Shown here: in pieces, positions 45,066 through 54,107 of the stretch
Position numbering within the stretch: the first letter of the stretch is position 1
How the letters are laid out: the number at the start of each line of letters is the position of its first letter
Origin: Haliclona indistincta
Taxonomy: Eukaryota > Porifera > Demospongiae > Haplosclerida > Chalinidae
NCBI GenBank assembly: GCA_964017065.1
Contig: OZ024788.1
Span: 11,594,776-11,658,775 of the forward strand
Length of the DNA stretch: 64,000 nt
Direction: 5' to 3'
Program-made: the position numbers and the translations under genes
Notes under the pieces: model-generated
Told to the model about the DNA's origin: nothing
Databases searched by the model: none
The model's input: only the letters and a program-made list of their open reading frames with translations

Positions 45066-46553
45066 AACAATAGAAACAACAATTGAACAACTAATAGATT
45101 ACAACTAGAGACACAAAGGAGGCTGTGCATGACTCAGTGACGAACAGACACACATGTTCAATTGTCAATCACAATCACGTGCACAAAACATCAAGGACTC
45201 ATAGACTCATAGACAAGGTTATAGCACTGTTACACGTGTGCATGTAATACAAATAAAAGTCACTGTTTGATAGGAAACCAACTAGTAACTGCTCATGTCT
45301 TTTGCTGTGACTTGATCTGTGGACACAAAAATAAACACTATTCATTGGTTTCCAGATTCAAAGTTCTAATCTAGCTGTAGCAAGAGAGGAAATAGAGATG
45401 CATCTGTTCACATAAAAAACAAAACTAGTTCACATCAAACATCTCCAGAAGATCTTCCATGAGCAATGAATAATCACTAGACTGCAGAAATTGTTATTAA
45501 GTCTAGACACAGTGAATAGAAAGTTTGTGTAGTGAAGTGGCTGACATACCCACAATAATGTCCTCACAACTCACTATACACATCAAATATGAAGCTAAAG
45601 AAATACAAAGGTCAAAGTTATTATAATGAAATATCAACACCAACTCAGAATCAAAGAGGTCAAGTTGAATATTTTCATCATGCCCAATCATCCAATCTGA
45701 TATTGAAATCTTGTACCAGCACTTAGCGACTGAAGTGTGACTCTAAGTTACTATCCTTTTTTCAGTGTGACAACAAGATGATCCAGCTCCTGTTTTTGTC
45801 CCACAGTGATCAAAATTTGCTCTAGTTTTGGATGGAGCAATATAACTTTATTCTATGTATAGGTTAATGAGCAGTTGAGCAAGCCCAGCATGTCCAGTAG
45901 CCCTAATAGTCGGTGCACTTATTAACGTGAAATCGTAAGCAATCATCCCACGAGTACTGCTTATCTCCTTTTCGTCACATTGTAGCTGTTGAGAGATATG
46001 AACTTGGCGTATTCAAGTGATTTGTCCAGTTTGCAACAATGATGAGCACATTATCAAGAAACAAAGGATCTACAAAAAGGTCACTATAATGCACAGTTCA
46101 AAGTTTAAAGTATTAGGGAGACACGGTAGTGTCTCCCTATGTAGGGTTGAACGAGAAAACAAGATGGCGGCTACATACAATGTATTAGCGTTCAAACGCT
46201 GATATTTCGCCTGGTGATGAATTTTATACGTCCATAGACACTTAAATCTGCTATCTGGCGTTGCCCCATCTTACAGTAGCAAGGAGATTGCTCGAGATTG
46301 TTACTAAAGTGACGAACCTGGAAACGGTGAAAATCGAGTTTCGTCATCTTCGTTTTCTTCTTTCTTTATTTCTTTCTTCTTCTTTCTTTCTTCCACTCGC
46401 CTAGCACCTTTACGTGAGCAGTGCCGAGACCAAAACACCCACGAACAATCGTGAAATTCTCCTGGCATGTGCCTTTTGAACTTAGTTTTTAGCGAAACGG
46501 CGATATAAATTCCGCGATTTCTCGATCGTGATCCATTGTCAGCTAAGTGTTAG
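45066..46553. other. Spacer before LINE-2
   Basis: 45080-45170 matches 4540-4620 of unit A. From there to about 46100 no gene is recognised. A perfect 11-bp-arm hairpin (TAGGGAGACAC / GTGTCTCCCTA) is at 46114-46139, and a TTCTTTCTTC-rich tract at 46345-46395. The LINE 5' UTR probably occupies the last few hundred bases, but its start is not marked. Confidence 0.45.
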
Positions 46554-47603
46554 ACGCCATACCGTTCGAGGTCGCCCCCGCTTTCTCTATTCTATCTCCT
46601 CCTACTTTGCGGCGACATTGAATCCAACCCTGGACCCTCCTCTGTTGACACAGTCAAGTGCGTGTGCGACTCCTCTAAAGAGTCCGGTCTTATGATCTGT
46701 TGTGAAGCTTGCAGCTGTTGGAGCCATTGTAAGTGTGTTAGCGTCTCTGAGTCCGTTGCTTCCAGTTTTCCTTTTGTCTGCCCTCATTGTATTAAATCTT
46801 CAGTTGTTGCTCTTTCCTCTGTTAAATCTAAGATCTCTTCTCTCGAATCTTCAATCTCTTCTATAGAATCCAAACTCTCGTTTTTGTCCTCCCAGCTTAC
46901 CTCCCTTTCCTGTCCTCTTCCTCCTTCCTGCCCAATTTCTCCCTCTAAGCACGAGCCTTCCCTTGCTACTTCTATTATCCCTCCACTTTCCTCTTCCTGT
47001 CCTTCTTTGCCCGTTCCGTCCTCTCAGCTGACTAAATCTCTCCCTAAACCCAGCACTTCCCTTCCCACTCCCTCTTTTTTATCCAAACGCCGCCCTTGCC
47101 CAAAACCTCCTTTCCTCCCACGTCCCACTCCCTCTTGTCAGCCACGGCTCTCAACTACCCGTCCACCTCTCCTCCCCACTCCTCCCTCCCCCTCTCTTTG
47201 CCTCCCACACCACTCTCTGCTCCAAGCCCCTCCCTTTTCTCTCAATTCTCGCCCTCCTCTATTACCAACTCCTTCTCGTCTCCCTCTACCAAAAATTGTC
47301 CCCCACCCACTGCAGGTCCCTCCTCCGCTTGCGTCTTCCCCAGTTCTTCCTCCAGTCCATTACTGCCCCCCTCCGGTACCAAAGCCTCCTCCTCATCCTC
47401 CCCTGCCCGTAAATCTCCCTCTCCCCCCACGCACTCTTCCCCTACCTCTTTCTCCTCCTGTACTTCCTCATCACATTGCAAAACACTTAACGGACCTCTT
47501 CCTCCTAGCTCTCTCTCATCCCACAAACCTCCCTCTTCCCCCACCCCTTCTTCCCCCACCCCCTCTTGCCCCACCTCCTCTGCTTCTCCCACCCACCCTC
47601 TAA
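46554..47603 (+). CDS. LINE-2 ORF1: 2A motif, PHD-like finger, Pro/Ser-rich tail
   Basis: The frame is open from a stop at 46551. A Leu-rich stretch (FYLLLLCG) is followed by DIESNPGP at 46614-46637, an exact match to the D-[VI]-E-x-N-P-G-P ribosome-skipping consensus. Next comes a zinc finger with CVC, ICC, CSC, HCKC and CPHC spacing (46656-46790, PHD-like). Then comes a coiled-coil-like Ser stretch and a long Pro/Ser-rich region to the stop at 47603. There is no ATG between the upstream stop and the 2A motif, so initiation may use a non-AUG codon, or the start codon has mutated. ORF1 proteins of this group bind nucleic acid. It overlaps the ORF2 frame by about 500 bases. Confidence 0.75.
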   Translation, partial: TPYRSRSPPLSLFYLLLLCGDIESNPGPSSVDTVKCVCDSSKESGLMICCEACSCWSHCKCVSVSESVASSFPFVCPHCIKSSVVALSSVKSKISSLESSISSIESKLSFLSSQLTSLSCPLPPSCPISPSKHEPSLATSIIPPLSSSCPSLPVPSSQLTKSLPKPSTSLPTPSFLSKRRPCPKPPFLPRPTPSCQPRLSTTRPPLLPTPPSPSLCLPHHSLLQAPPFSLNSRPPLLPTPSRLPLPKIVPHPLQVPPPLASSPVLPPVHYCPPPVPKPPPHPPLPVNLPLPPRTLPLPLSPPVLPHHIAKHLTDLFLLALSHPTNLPLPPPLLPPPPLAPPPLLLPPTL

Positions 47604-50233
47604 ATATTCTCTATTTTAATGCCCGCAGTATCCTTCCTAAGTTTAGTGAACTATATAGTCTCTGCCTTATATACAATCCAGATATAATTAGTATTGTTGA
47701 ATCCTGGCTTTCCCCAGATATTTCAAATACTGAAATCAGTATCCCCAACTATTCTATTTTTCGTCTTGACCGCTCTCGTCATGGAGGCGGTATTCTTGTT
47801 TATGTTAAATCTTCCTTACGTGTTACCCCTATTGAATCCCCCAATTCCAATCTTGAGTTTTTGCTCCTCTCTATTAAGTCACACCATCGCTCCTTCTCCT
47901 TAGCCACTTTCTACCGTCCTCCCTCTTCTCCTCATGATCTAGATCTCCTTATCAGTTCATTCTCCAAATTAAATCCTTCTCTGCTCCTAAATTTAATTTT
48001 ATTAGGTGACTTTAATGTTAATTTCTCTAATTCTCATTCTTCTCTCTTTTACAAACTAAAGTCTCTCTCTGACCTGTATGACCTAAAACAAATCATCAAT
48101 CAACCAACTCATTACTCTCACTCTGGCTCTCCTTCTATTATTGACCTTGTTTTTGTTCCTTCCTCTGTCTCCCCTCTTTCCTGCTCTATTCTTCCTCCTG
48201 TGTCATCCTCTGATCACAATTCTATTCTTTTCTCTATACCTATGCTCTCTCCTAAACCTTCATCTTCCGCTCCCCCTCGTCATGTCTGGCTTTACAATCA
48301 GGCTGACTTTGATCGTGCTAATGAGATCCTTTCATCTATTCCCTGGTCTGAAATTCTTCCACCGTGTCCTGATACCTCTTGGACTATCTTCAAAGAACTC
48401 TTCCTCCGCACCATGCACATTTGTATTCCTTCTAAAGTCTCTTTTCCCTCCACTCTTCCTCCTCACCCCTGGCTTAATAACAAAGCTTTACGTCTTATTA
48501 AACAAAGAAACTCTGCCTTCCGTTCTGCTAAACGTTCTGGTTCAACTTCCCTCCTCTGCCTCTATCGTTCCCTTCGTAATAAAGTTGTCTCATATCTCAG
48601 AAAACTTAAATCTTGTTTCTTTAAGTCTCTCACCTCTAATCCTAAATCTTTCTGGCCCAAAATAAAGAAGCTACGCAAATCGCACTCTTCCATCCCTTCT
48701 CTATCCTTTAATGACGTCCTAGCCTCTACTCCTACTTCTAAAGCAAATGTTCTCAACTCATATTTCTCTTCCTGTTTTAACTCCTCTTCTCCTCCTCTCT
48801 CTTCTCCATCCTCTCCTCCTCCTCCTATCTCTACTCCTCCCTCCCTCTTATGCTCTCCCGACAATGTGCTCGATCTCATCCTTAATTCACCCACTAACAT
48901 TGCTCCCGGTCCAGACGGTATTTCTGCCCTTATGCTCCGCAACACAGCTCATTCCATTTCTTTACCTCTATCTTTAATTTTTAACTCTTCTATCTCATCC
49001 TGTTCCTTCCCCTCTGATTGGAAAAATGCCTTTGTCGTCCCTATTCCTAAATCCTCCTCTCACTCTTCTTCACCTTCTAATTTCCGTCCCATCTCTTTAT
49101 TGTCCATTGTTAGCAAACTACTTGAACGTCACATTTTTAACTTTCTATATGATTTTTGTATGTCAAACAACCTTCTCTCAAATTCTCAATTTGGTTTCCG
49201 CCCTGGTTTTTCCACTGAGTCTGCTCTAATTTCTGTTGTTAACTCATGGTTTTCCTCTCTTGACTCACATAAATCTGTTTGTGCTGTTTTCTTTGACCTC
49301 TCTAAGGCCTTTGATTCTGTACCCCACCAACCTCTTCTTAACTCTCTATCTTCTCTAAACCTCCCCCCTCATCTCTTGTTTTGGTTTCATAGTTATTTAT
49401 GTAACCGTACTCAACAAGTTATTGTTAATGGTTCCTTCTCCTCCAAATCTCATGTTGTTTCTGGTGTTCCCCAGGGTTCCATTCTTGGTCCTTTGTTGTT
49501 TATTTTGTATCTTAATGACTTGTCCTACCTCCCTTTTTCTTCTTCTGTTAATCTCACCCTCTATGCTGATGATATTCTTCTCTCTCACACCATCTCATCT
49601 CCTTTTTGTATGTTCTCTGTCCAATCTAACATTAATTTAATCACTTCCTGGCTATCCACTCACCTTCTTAATGTTAACACAAATAAAACTAAGTACATGA
49701 TTATCACTCGTAAACCTTCACCCTTCCTCTCTTCTCTCCCTCCTCTTTTTCTTAATAATAACCGTTTAGAGTGTGTTTCTTCCTACAAATATTTAGGTGT
49801 ACTCCTGTGCTCTAATCTCTCCTGGTCTCCTCACATCAAGTCTGTCTGTTCAAAATCTAGAAAAGTTTTAGGTACCATTTTTCGTCACTTTTATCAGTTC
49901 TCATCCCCAAAAACTCTTCTCTGTCTATACCGTGCTCTCGTTCTCCCCCACTTATCCTATTGTTCCTCTGTCTGGTCTCCTCCTGTTTCTTCTGGTGATT
50001 CTCGCTCCCTTGAAAAAGTCCAATTCTTCGCCCTCAAACTCTGCTCTAAAAACTGGTCCTCTAATTATTCCTATCTTCTCAAGTCTACTAACTTACCTAC
50101 CCTCTCCTCTCGCCGCACTCAGGCTAAACTAATACTCACTTTCAAATTTCTTAATGATCTTCACTATTTCCCCCCTTCTATCTTCTCTTTTGTCAATGCT
50201 TCCTCTAGACTCTCCCGCCACTTTGACCACTAA
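47600..50233 (+). CDS. LINE-2 ORF2: APE endonuclease and reverse transcriptase
   Basis: The open frame extends from 47096, but its first 165 codons are low-complexity Ser/Pro and no ATG marks the start. Recognisable protein begins near 47600 (NILYFNARSILPKFSEL). The endonuclease motifs are NAR, VESWL, RHGGG, FYRPPSS, LLGDFNVNF and SSDHN (47600-48240). The reverse transcriptase (about 48880-49750) has FRPISLLSIVSKLLERH, FGFRPGFST, FFDLSKAFDSVPHQ, SGVPQGSILGPLLF and YADD at 49562. The frame stops at 50233, yet the usual C-terminal signature (SASRLWNSLPHS) continues in another frame to about 50380. A single-base loss near 50230 therefore removes about 50 residues. Nearly intact, possibly just dead. 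Confidence 0.85.
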   Translation, partial: LNILYFNARSILPKFSELYSLCLIYNPDIISIVESWLSPDISNTEISIPNYSIFRLDRSRHGGGILVYVKSSLRVTPIESPNSNLEFLLLSIKSHHRSFSLATFYRPPSSPHDLDLLISSFSKLNPSLLLNLILLGDFNVNFSNSHSSLFYKLKSLSDLYDLKQIINQPTHYSHSGSPSIIDLVFVPSSVSPLSCSILPPVSSSDHNSILFSIPMLSPKPSSSAPPRHVWLYNQADFDRANEILSSIPWSEILPPCPDTSWTIFKELFLRTMHICIPSKVSFPSTLPPHPWLNNKALRLIKQRNSAFRSAKRSGSTSLLCLYRSLRNKVVSYLRKLKSCFFKSLTSNPKSFWPKIKKLRKSHSSIPSLSFNDVLASTPTSKANVLNSYFSSCFNSSSPPLSSPSSPPPPISTPPSLLCSPDNVLDLILNSPTNIAPGPDGISALMLRNTAHSISLPLSLIFNSSISSCSFPSDWKNAFVVPIPKSSSHSSSPSNFRPISLLSIVSKLLERHIFNFLYDFCMSNNLLSNSQFGFRPGFSTESALISVVNSWFSSLDSHKSVCAVFFDLSKAFDSVPHQPLLNSLSSLNLPPHLLFWFHSYLCNRTQQVIVNGSFSSKSHVVSGVPQGSILGPLLFILYLNDLSYLPFSSSVNLTLYADDILLSHTISSPFCMFSVQSNINLITSWLSTHLLNVNTNKTKYMIITRKPSPFLSSLPPLFLNNNRLECVSSYKYLGVLLCSNLSWSPHIKSVCSKSRKVLGTIFRHFYQFSSPKTLLCLYRALVLPHLSYCSSVWSPPVSSGDSRSLEKVQFFALKLCSKNWSSNYSYLLKSTNLPTLSSRRTQAKLILTFKFLNDLHYFPPSIFSFVNASSRLSRHFDH

Positions 50234-50653
50234 ATATTTCTGTTCCCTTCTCTCGTTCATCTGCTTCCTTCCACTCATTTGTCCCTTCTGCCTCCCGCCT
50301 CTGGAACTCTCTCCCTCACTCCACGAAAGCTCTTTCTACTCTCTATTACTTTAAAAAACGAATTAAATCTACTATTACCTAACTTTTGTCTCTGTCCTTG
50401 TTTTTTTTTTTGTTTTTTTTTGTTTTTTTTGGTTGTTTTTGTCCGTATTTTTTTTTTCCTGTTTTTTTTTTTTGTTTTTTTTTTTTTGTTTTTTTTTTCT
50501 GTTTTTGTTTTTGTTTTTTGTTGTTTTTTTTTGTTGTTTTTTTTTTCTTAAAGCTTTCTGCTTCTTACTTTACACATTTACATTACCACTCTTAATCAAA
50601 CTTCATAATTATTACTATCTTGCACATTACCACTCACTTTTCCTTTCTTTGAT

Positions 50654-50689
50654 GATACTCTTAATATTAGCCTAATGCTATTGAGTATC
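50654..50689 (+). other. 3' stem-loop of LINE-2
   Basis: GATACTC and GAGTATC enclose a loop containing TTAATATTAGC and TGCTATT, 12 bases before the A tail. LINE-1 has the same loop words between different but pairing arms (26796-26833). Such hairpins serve as the template recognised by reverse transcriptase in L2/CR1-type elements. Confidence 0.65.
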
Positions 50690-50722
50690 TTTTTGCCGTT
50701 AAAAAAAAAAAAAAAAAAAAAA

Positions 50723-51493
50723 ATTAATAATTATAGTGATTGCGCAATACGCACGTGACCAAGCTGTGGTTAGCGCACGTGACCAAGCACAAGCTTGAGT
50801 ATCGCCACGGCCACACGCCGTATAGCTCACGGAGAACACATAAATTATTTGTCTGGAGTCTTCGAAGAACGGTAAGCTAGCAAGCGCAGAATCACCATTC
50901 TGCCTTGCCAGATAATTATAACCGTCATAAACAAGTGTGGGCGGGGCTCGAATGCGTCATGCATGCGTAGGCAAGCTGATATCTACAGCACAAGAATTAT
51001 TTAGCTACAAGTTTAAAATTGTTAATAAATAAAGAAAAGCCATCAACAACAGGAAAACCAAACCAATGGTGGAAACAAAGATGGCACAGTAATTGCATGA
51101 TATTGAACTGTACTTCACTGAAAAAGAAAAAAGGACACAAACAAGAAAATTAAAAAGATTTCTATCGAAATCAAAAGGCACGTCAGGTGTCAGTCAACAG
51201 TAACAAGCTAAGCTGAACTAGCTATAGTCAACTACAGCAGCCACTGATGTAGGGATCTATGGTCTGTTAGCAAGTCAATCGTGTTACCATTCCATGCTTG
51301 TTCCTTGTTAGTTTACATTGTTGACCAGTGGTAGATTTCACAACCCTACATCCTTTTGATTTCGATAGAAATCTTTTTAATTTTTAACACAAGGTTGACT
51401 AGGTTTACATAGTTCACAGAGCTGCCAAATATAGGCATAAATCAAAAATAACACTCGCTAATCATAGAATATGAATATCATTACACTACAATA
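50723..51493. other. Spacer and upstream region of T6
   Basis: It contains the TIR element at 51146-51385 (separate entry) and, just before the ATG, AATCATAGAATATGAATATC. The same stretch precedes T9, a probable shared promoter or leader. No gene is seen. Confidence 0.5.
51146..51385. mobile_element. 240-bp MITE with 30-bp inverted ends
   Basis: The ends AATTAAAAAGATTTCTATCG and CGATAGAAATCTTTTTAATT are inverted and extend to the ATCAAAAGG words. A half copy in the opposite orientation lies at 56715-56815 (TCGAAATCAAAAGGATGTAG through AACAAGGAACAAGCATAGAA). No coding capacity is seen. Confidence 0.75.
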
Positions 51494-53212
51494 ATGGAGT
51501 CTCTTGGATCTAACCCTCAGTTTCTTAGCGTGCCATCTCTCGACCATTTCTGCCCCGTCTGCACGGAAGCACTCTCGGAGCCTTACCTGACAGACTGTGG
51601 TCACCATTTCTGCTACACGTGTCGCGGTCGCATTCTTGCTAGCGGCAATTCAGAATGTCCTGAGTGTCGCGAACAAGACGCCCTCACTGACGCACGTTTG
51701 AACAAGCACCTGCAGCGACAAGTGAACAGTCTCAAGGTACGCTGCCAGCACCACGAGGTAGGCTGCCAGTGGGTGGGAGAGTTGAGGTACCTACAGGAAC
51801 ACCTTGATCCTGTGATAAGGAAATGTGGTTTCATCCTCCTCGCCTGTCCCCTCGGCTGCGGTGAGCGTGTTCGTAGCTCTGCAATGAAAGACCACATACT
51901 GAGTGACTGCAGCAAGCGATCCTATGTGTGCGAGTATTGTAGCTACTGCAACAAGTTCGATATCGTCACTGAGCAGCATTACCCAGTGTGTGAACAGTTC
52001 CCCGTGGAATGCCCCAATCTTTGTTCCGTAGAGAACCTGAAACGACTAGAGCTTGCAAGTCATCTTGAGGAGCAGTGTCCCCTCCAAGTGATCCAGTGTC
52101 CCTTCACCAGTGCAGGGTGCACTGTTCAGCTGCCCAGGAGAGAGATGGAGGAACATGAGAAGACGGCTGTCCACCAACATCTCCGCATGATGATGAGCAT
52201 GACGCAGCTAAAGCAGCATCCTGCTGCTGTCACGGCCACTGCCAATCAGCTGGAATATCTTGTCAATTTGCCGCCAGTTGAATTCACAATCACCGACTTC
52301 ACTAAGAAGCATGAATGCAATGCCGCGTGGATGAGTCCACCCTTCTACTCTCACCCACAGGGACACACATTTTGTCTGGTGGTGTATACAAATGGATATT
52401 CATCCCAAAGTGCACATCACTTGTCAGTTGGTGCTCTTCTTTTGGAGGCAGATGATGATATCATTGACAGACACCTTGAACTAAGCTTTTTGATCGATGT
52501 TCTCAACTGGAGGGAAGACAAGCAGAATTTTCAAGGCATAGTTAGATTCAATATGGCCAATAATTTAATGACCGAGAAGGGGGTGAGAAGATCTGGAATA
52601 AACTCAAAGTTCATTCCTCATTCGTCCCTCTCCTACAACAGTACCACTAATACTGAATACCTTCAGAATGACTGTGTGCGACTGAGAGTGAGCAAGGTGA
52701 TACTCTACTCTACTGCTCTCCTCAACAAGACACCATCCTGGCAGAATCCCCACAATGGCTACCAGTCACTACACGAGTTCACATTGACTGAATTCTCTAA
52801 ACGCAAACAGTTCAACAATAACTACAGGGGCTCATCGTTTTACACTCACCAAGGTGGATACAAGTTTTTTACTGTAGTGGATGCCAATGGTCGTCTCACT
52901 CATAAGGGTACGCATATTTCGGTGTGTATCCAGCTGACGGTGGGAGAGTACGATGACCAGCTGGAATGGCCTTTTGTTGGTGAGTTTGATATTGAGCTGC
53001 TTAACTGGAGAGAGAACAAAGAACATTATACAAAAACCTCGTCAATTCTTGCTGGAGATGGGTTTGTGAAAGTTACAAAAAGAATATTTGGTGCTTCAAA
53101 AGGGTTTTCTAACTTCATCCCTCATTCATCTCTAGTTTATGACTATTTGCGAAAGGTAGAGTACTTGCAGGAAGACTGCCTACGATTCAGAGTTAGCATG
53201 AAAACATTCTGA
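51494..53212 (+). CDS. TRAF-like double-MATH protein T6
   Basis: Intact 572-codon frame starting MESLGSNPQ. The RING is complete (CPVC, CGHHFCYTC, CPEC) and TRAF zinc fingers lie at about 84-225. MATH 1 belongs to a different type from T1/T3/T4 (GYSSQSAHHLSVGALLLEAD, then FQGIVRFNMANN), shared only with T7. MATH 2 is of the T1 type (GEYDDQLEWPFVGEFDIELL). The joining segment between them is the invariant one. It would be a cytoplasmic RING adaptor like the others but with a different ligand-binding face. It stands outside the POLE intron arrangement. Confidence 0.9.
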   Translation: MESLGSNPQFLSVPSLDHFCPVCTEALSEPYLTDCGHHFCYTCRGRILASGNSECPECREQDALTDARLNKHLQRQVNSLKVRCQHHEVGCQWVGELRYLQEHLDPVIRKCGFILLACPLGCGERVRSSAMKDHILSDCSKRSYVCEYCSYCNKFDIVTEQHYPVCEQFPVECPNLCSVENLKRLELASHLEEQCPLQVIQCPFTSAGCTVQLPRREMEEHEKTAVHQHLRMMMSMTQLKQHPAAVTATANQLEYLVNLPPVEFTITDFTKKHECNAAWMSPPFYSHPQGHTFCLVVYTNGYSSQSAHHLSVGALLLEADDDIIDRHLELSFLIDVLNWREDKQNFQGIVRFNMANNLMTEKGVRRSGINSKFIPHSSLSYNSTTNTEYLQNDCVRLRVSKVILYSTALLNKTPSWQNPHNGYQSLHEFTLTEFSKRKQFNNNYRGSSFYTHQGGYKFFTVVDANGRLTHKGTHISVCIQLTVGEYDDQLEWPFVGEFDIELLNWRENKEHYTKTSSILAGDGFVKVTKRIFGASKGFSNFIPHSSLVYDYLRKVEYLQEDCLRFRVSMKTF

Positions 53213-54107
53213 ATACTGCACGCTTACTTCAAGTTTGTTATAATTATAACCTGTTTGTTTTTGTAGTTAATTTATCTTGACACCTTGTTTAGAAGTGTGC
53301 ATAACAATTGAATAGTATTTTACATTGTGATTTGATTTTCAGTGCACATTGTAGTAGATTTTATTGTCCATCAGTGGTTGCGTACTAGTGTACTTTATCA
53401 ACATAACTTGTTGATAGCTGACTCATTATTCTTGTTGTGTGTTTTGCATGCAATTGAGTGATAAATAATTAATTGCTGTATTAGTTGATGCACGGGTAGC
53501 GCATAAAACACACCAGTTCTGTATTACGCATTGCAACTTGTTATAGTCAACTAATAATTTACTTGATAGTACCGACAGTGGGTCAGTTGAGGTTAAGGTT
53601 TTGGTAAAATAACAGAGTTCTTGCAGGAGGACTGACTATGATTGAAAGTAAACATGAGCAAGGATTGATAATAATAACGCCTAGTGTGTGTGTGTTTTTA
53701 AGTTTATGTTATAGTGAGCTCAACTGGCGGCAAGTTGATGAGATAGTACAGCTGCTTGGTACCAGCACAAGCAGGACCGCATGGTTAACATACTGAATAT
53801 CATCCAAGATGTCGGTAGTTTCTGCACATGTACATTAATAGGCAAATCTTGGGTGAAGGTAGTAGGGAGGACTCATCTGCTCAGCATCACATCACTTCTT
53901 CGTAAGTCAAGTCAACTGGTGCGGCAAGTAAGAATTGAATGTACAATGCCTTACCTAGTGTGTACACAGCTAGTGCATGTGTTATTTCCTATGCACACAG
54001 GCAGCTTATATCTTATTCACAGTGTGCTGGCTCATCATTTCTCACTGCATGCACGTCTGGTTGAAGAACAGAATATCTGCATCAGATCTGCATTCATAGA
54101 GGGCGCA
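53213..54107. other. 3' flank of T6 and upstream region of T7
   Basis: It holds an antisense TRAF relic (53715-53935): minus-strand words GTACTATCTCATCAACTTGC and the decayed MATH 1 start. The 100 bases before T7 resemble the T3 upstream region. No other gene is seen. Confidence 0.5.
53715..53935 (-). pseudogene. Antisense TRAF linker / MATH 1 relic upstream of T7
   Basis: The minus strand reads the linker (LVPSSCTISSTCRQLSS in the wrong frame, KQLYYLINLPPVELTI in the right one) and, further on, a decayed ECDAEWISP segment. It is collinear with 40190-40440 and 56460-56685. Confidence 0.65.

Larger units (their letters stand above)
46554..50722 (+). mobile_element. Nearly complete CR1/L2-like LINE (LINE-2) with poly(A)
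   Basis: It contains ORF1 with a 2A-type motif and PHD-like finger, ORF2 with APE endonuclease and reverse transcriptase, a T-rich 3' UTR (50401-50550), a stem-loop (50654-50689) and a 22-base A tail ending at 50722. The 5' end is uncertain; 46554 is only the start of the ORF1 open frame. Compared with LINE-1 it is far better preserved, so it is the younger insertion. Confidence 0.9.

Noticed and set aside
47242..47592. Minus-strand Glu/Gly-rich protein
   Set aside because: It is the shadow of the Pro/Ser-rich part of LINE-2 ORF1/ORF2.
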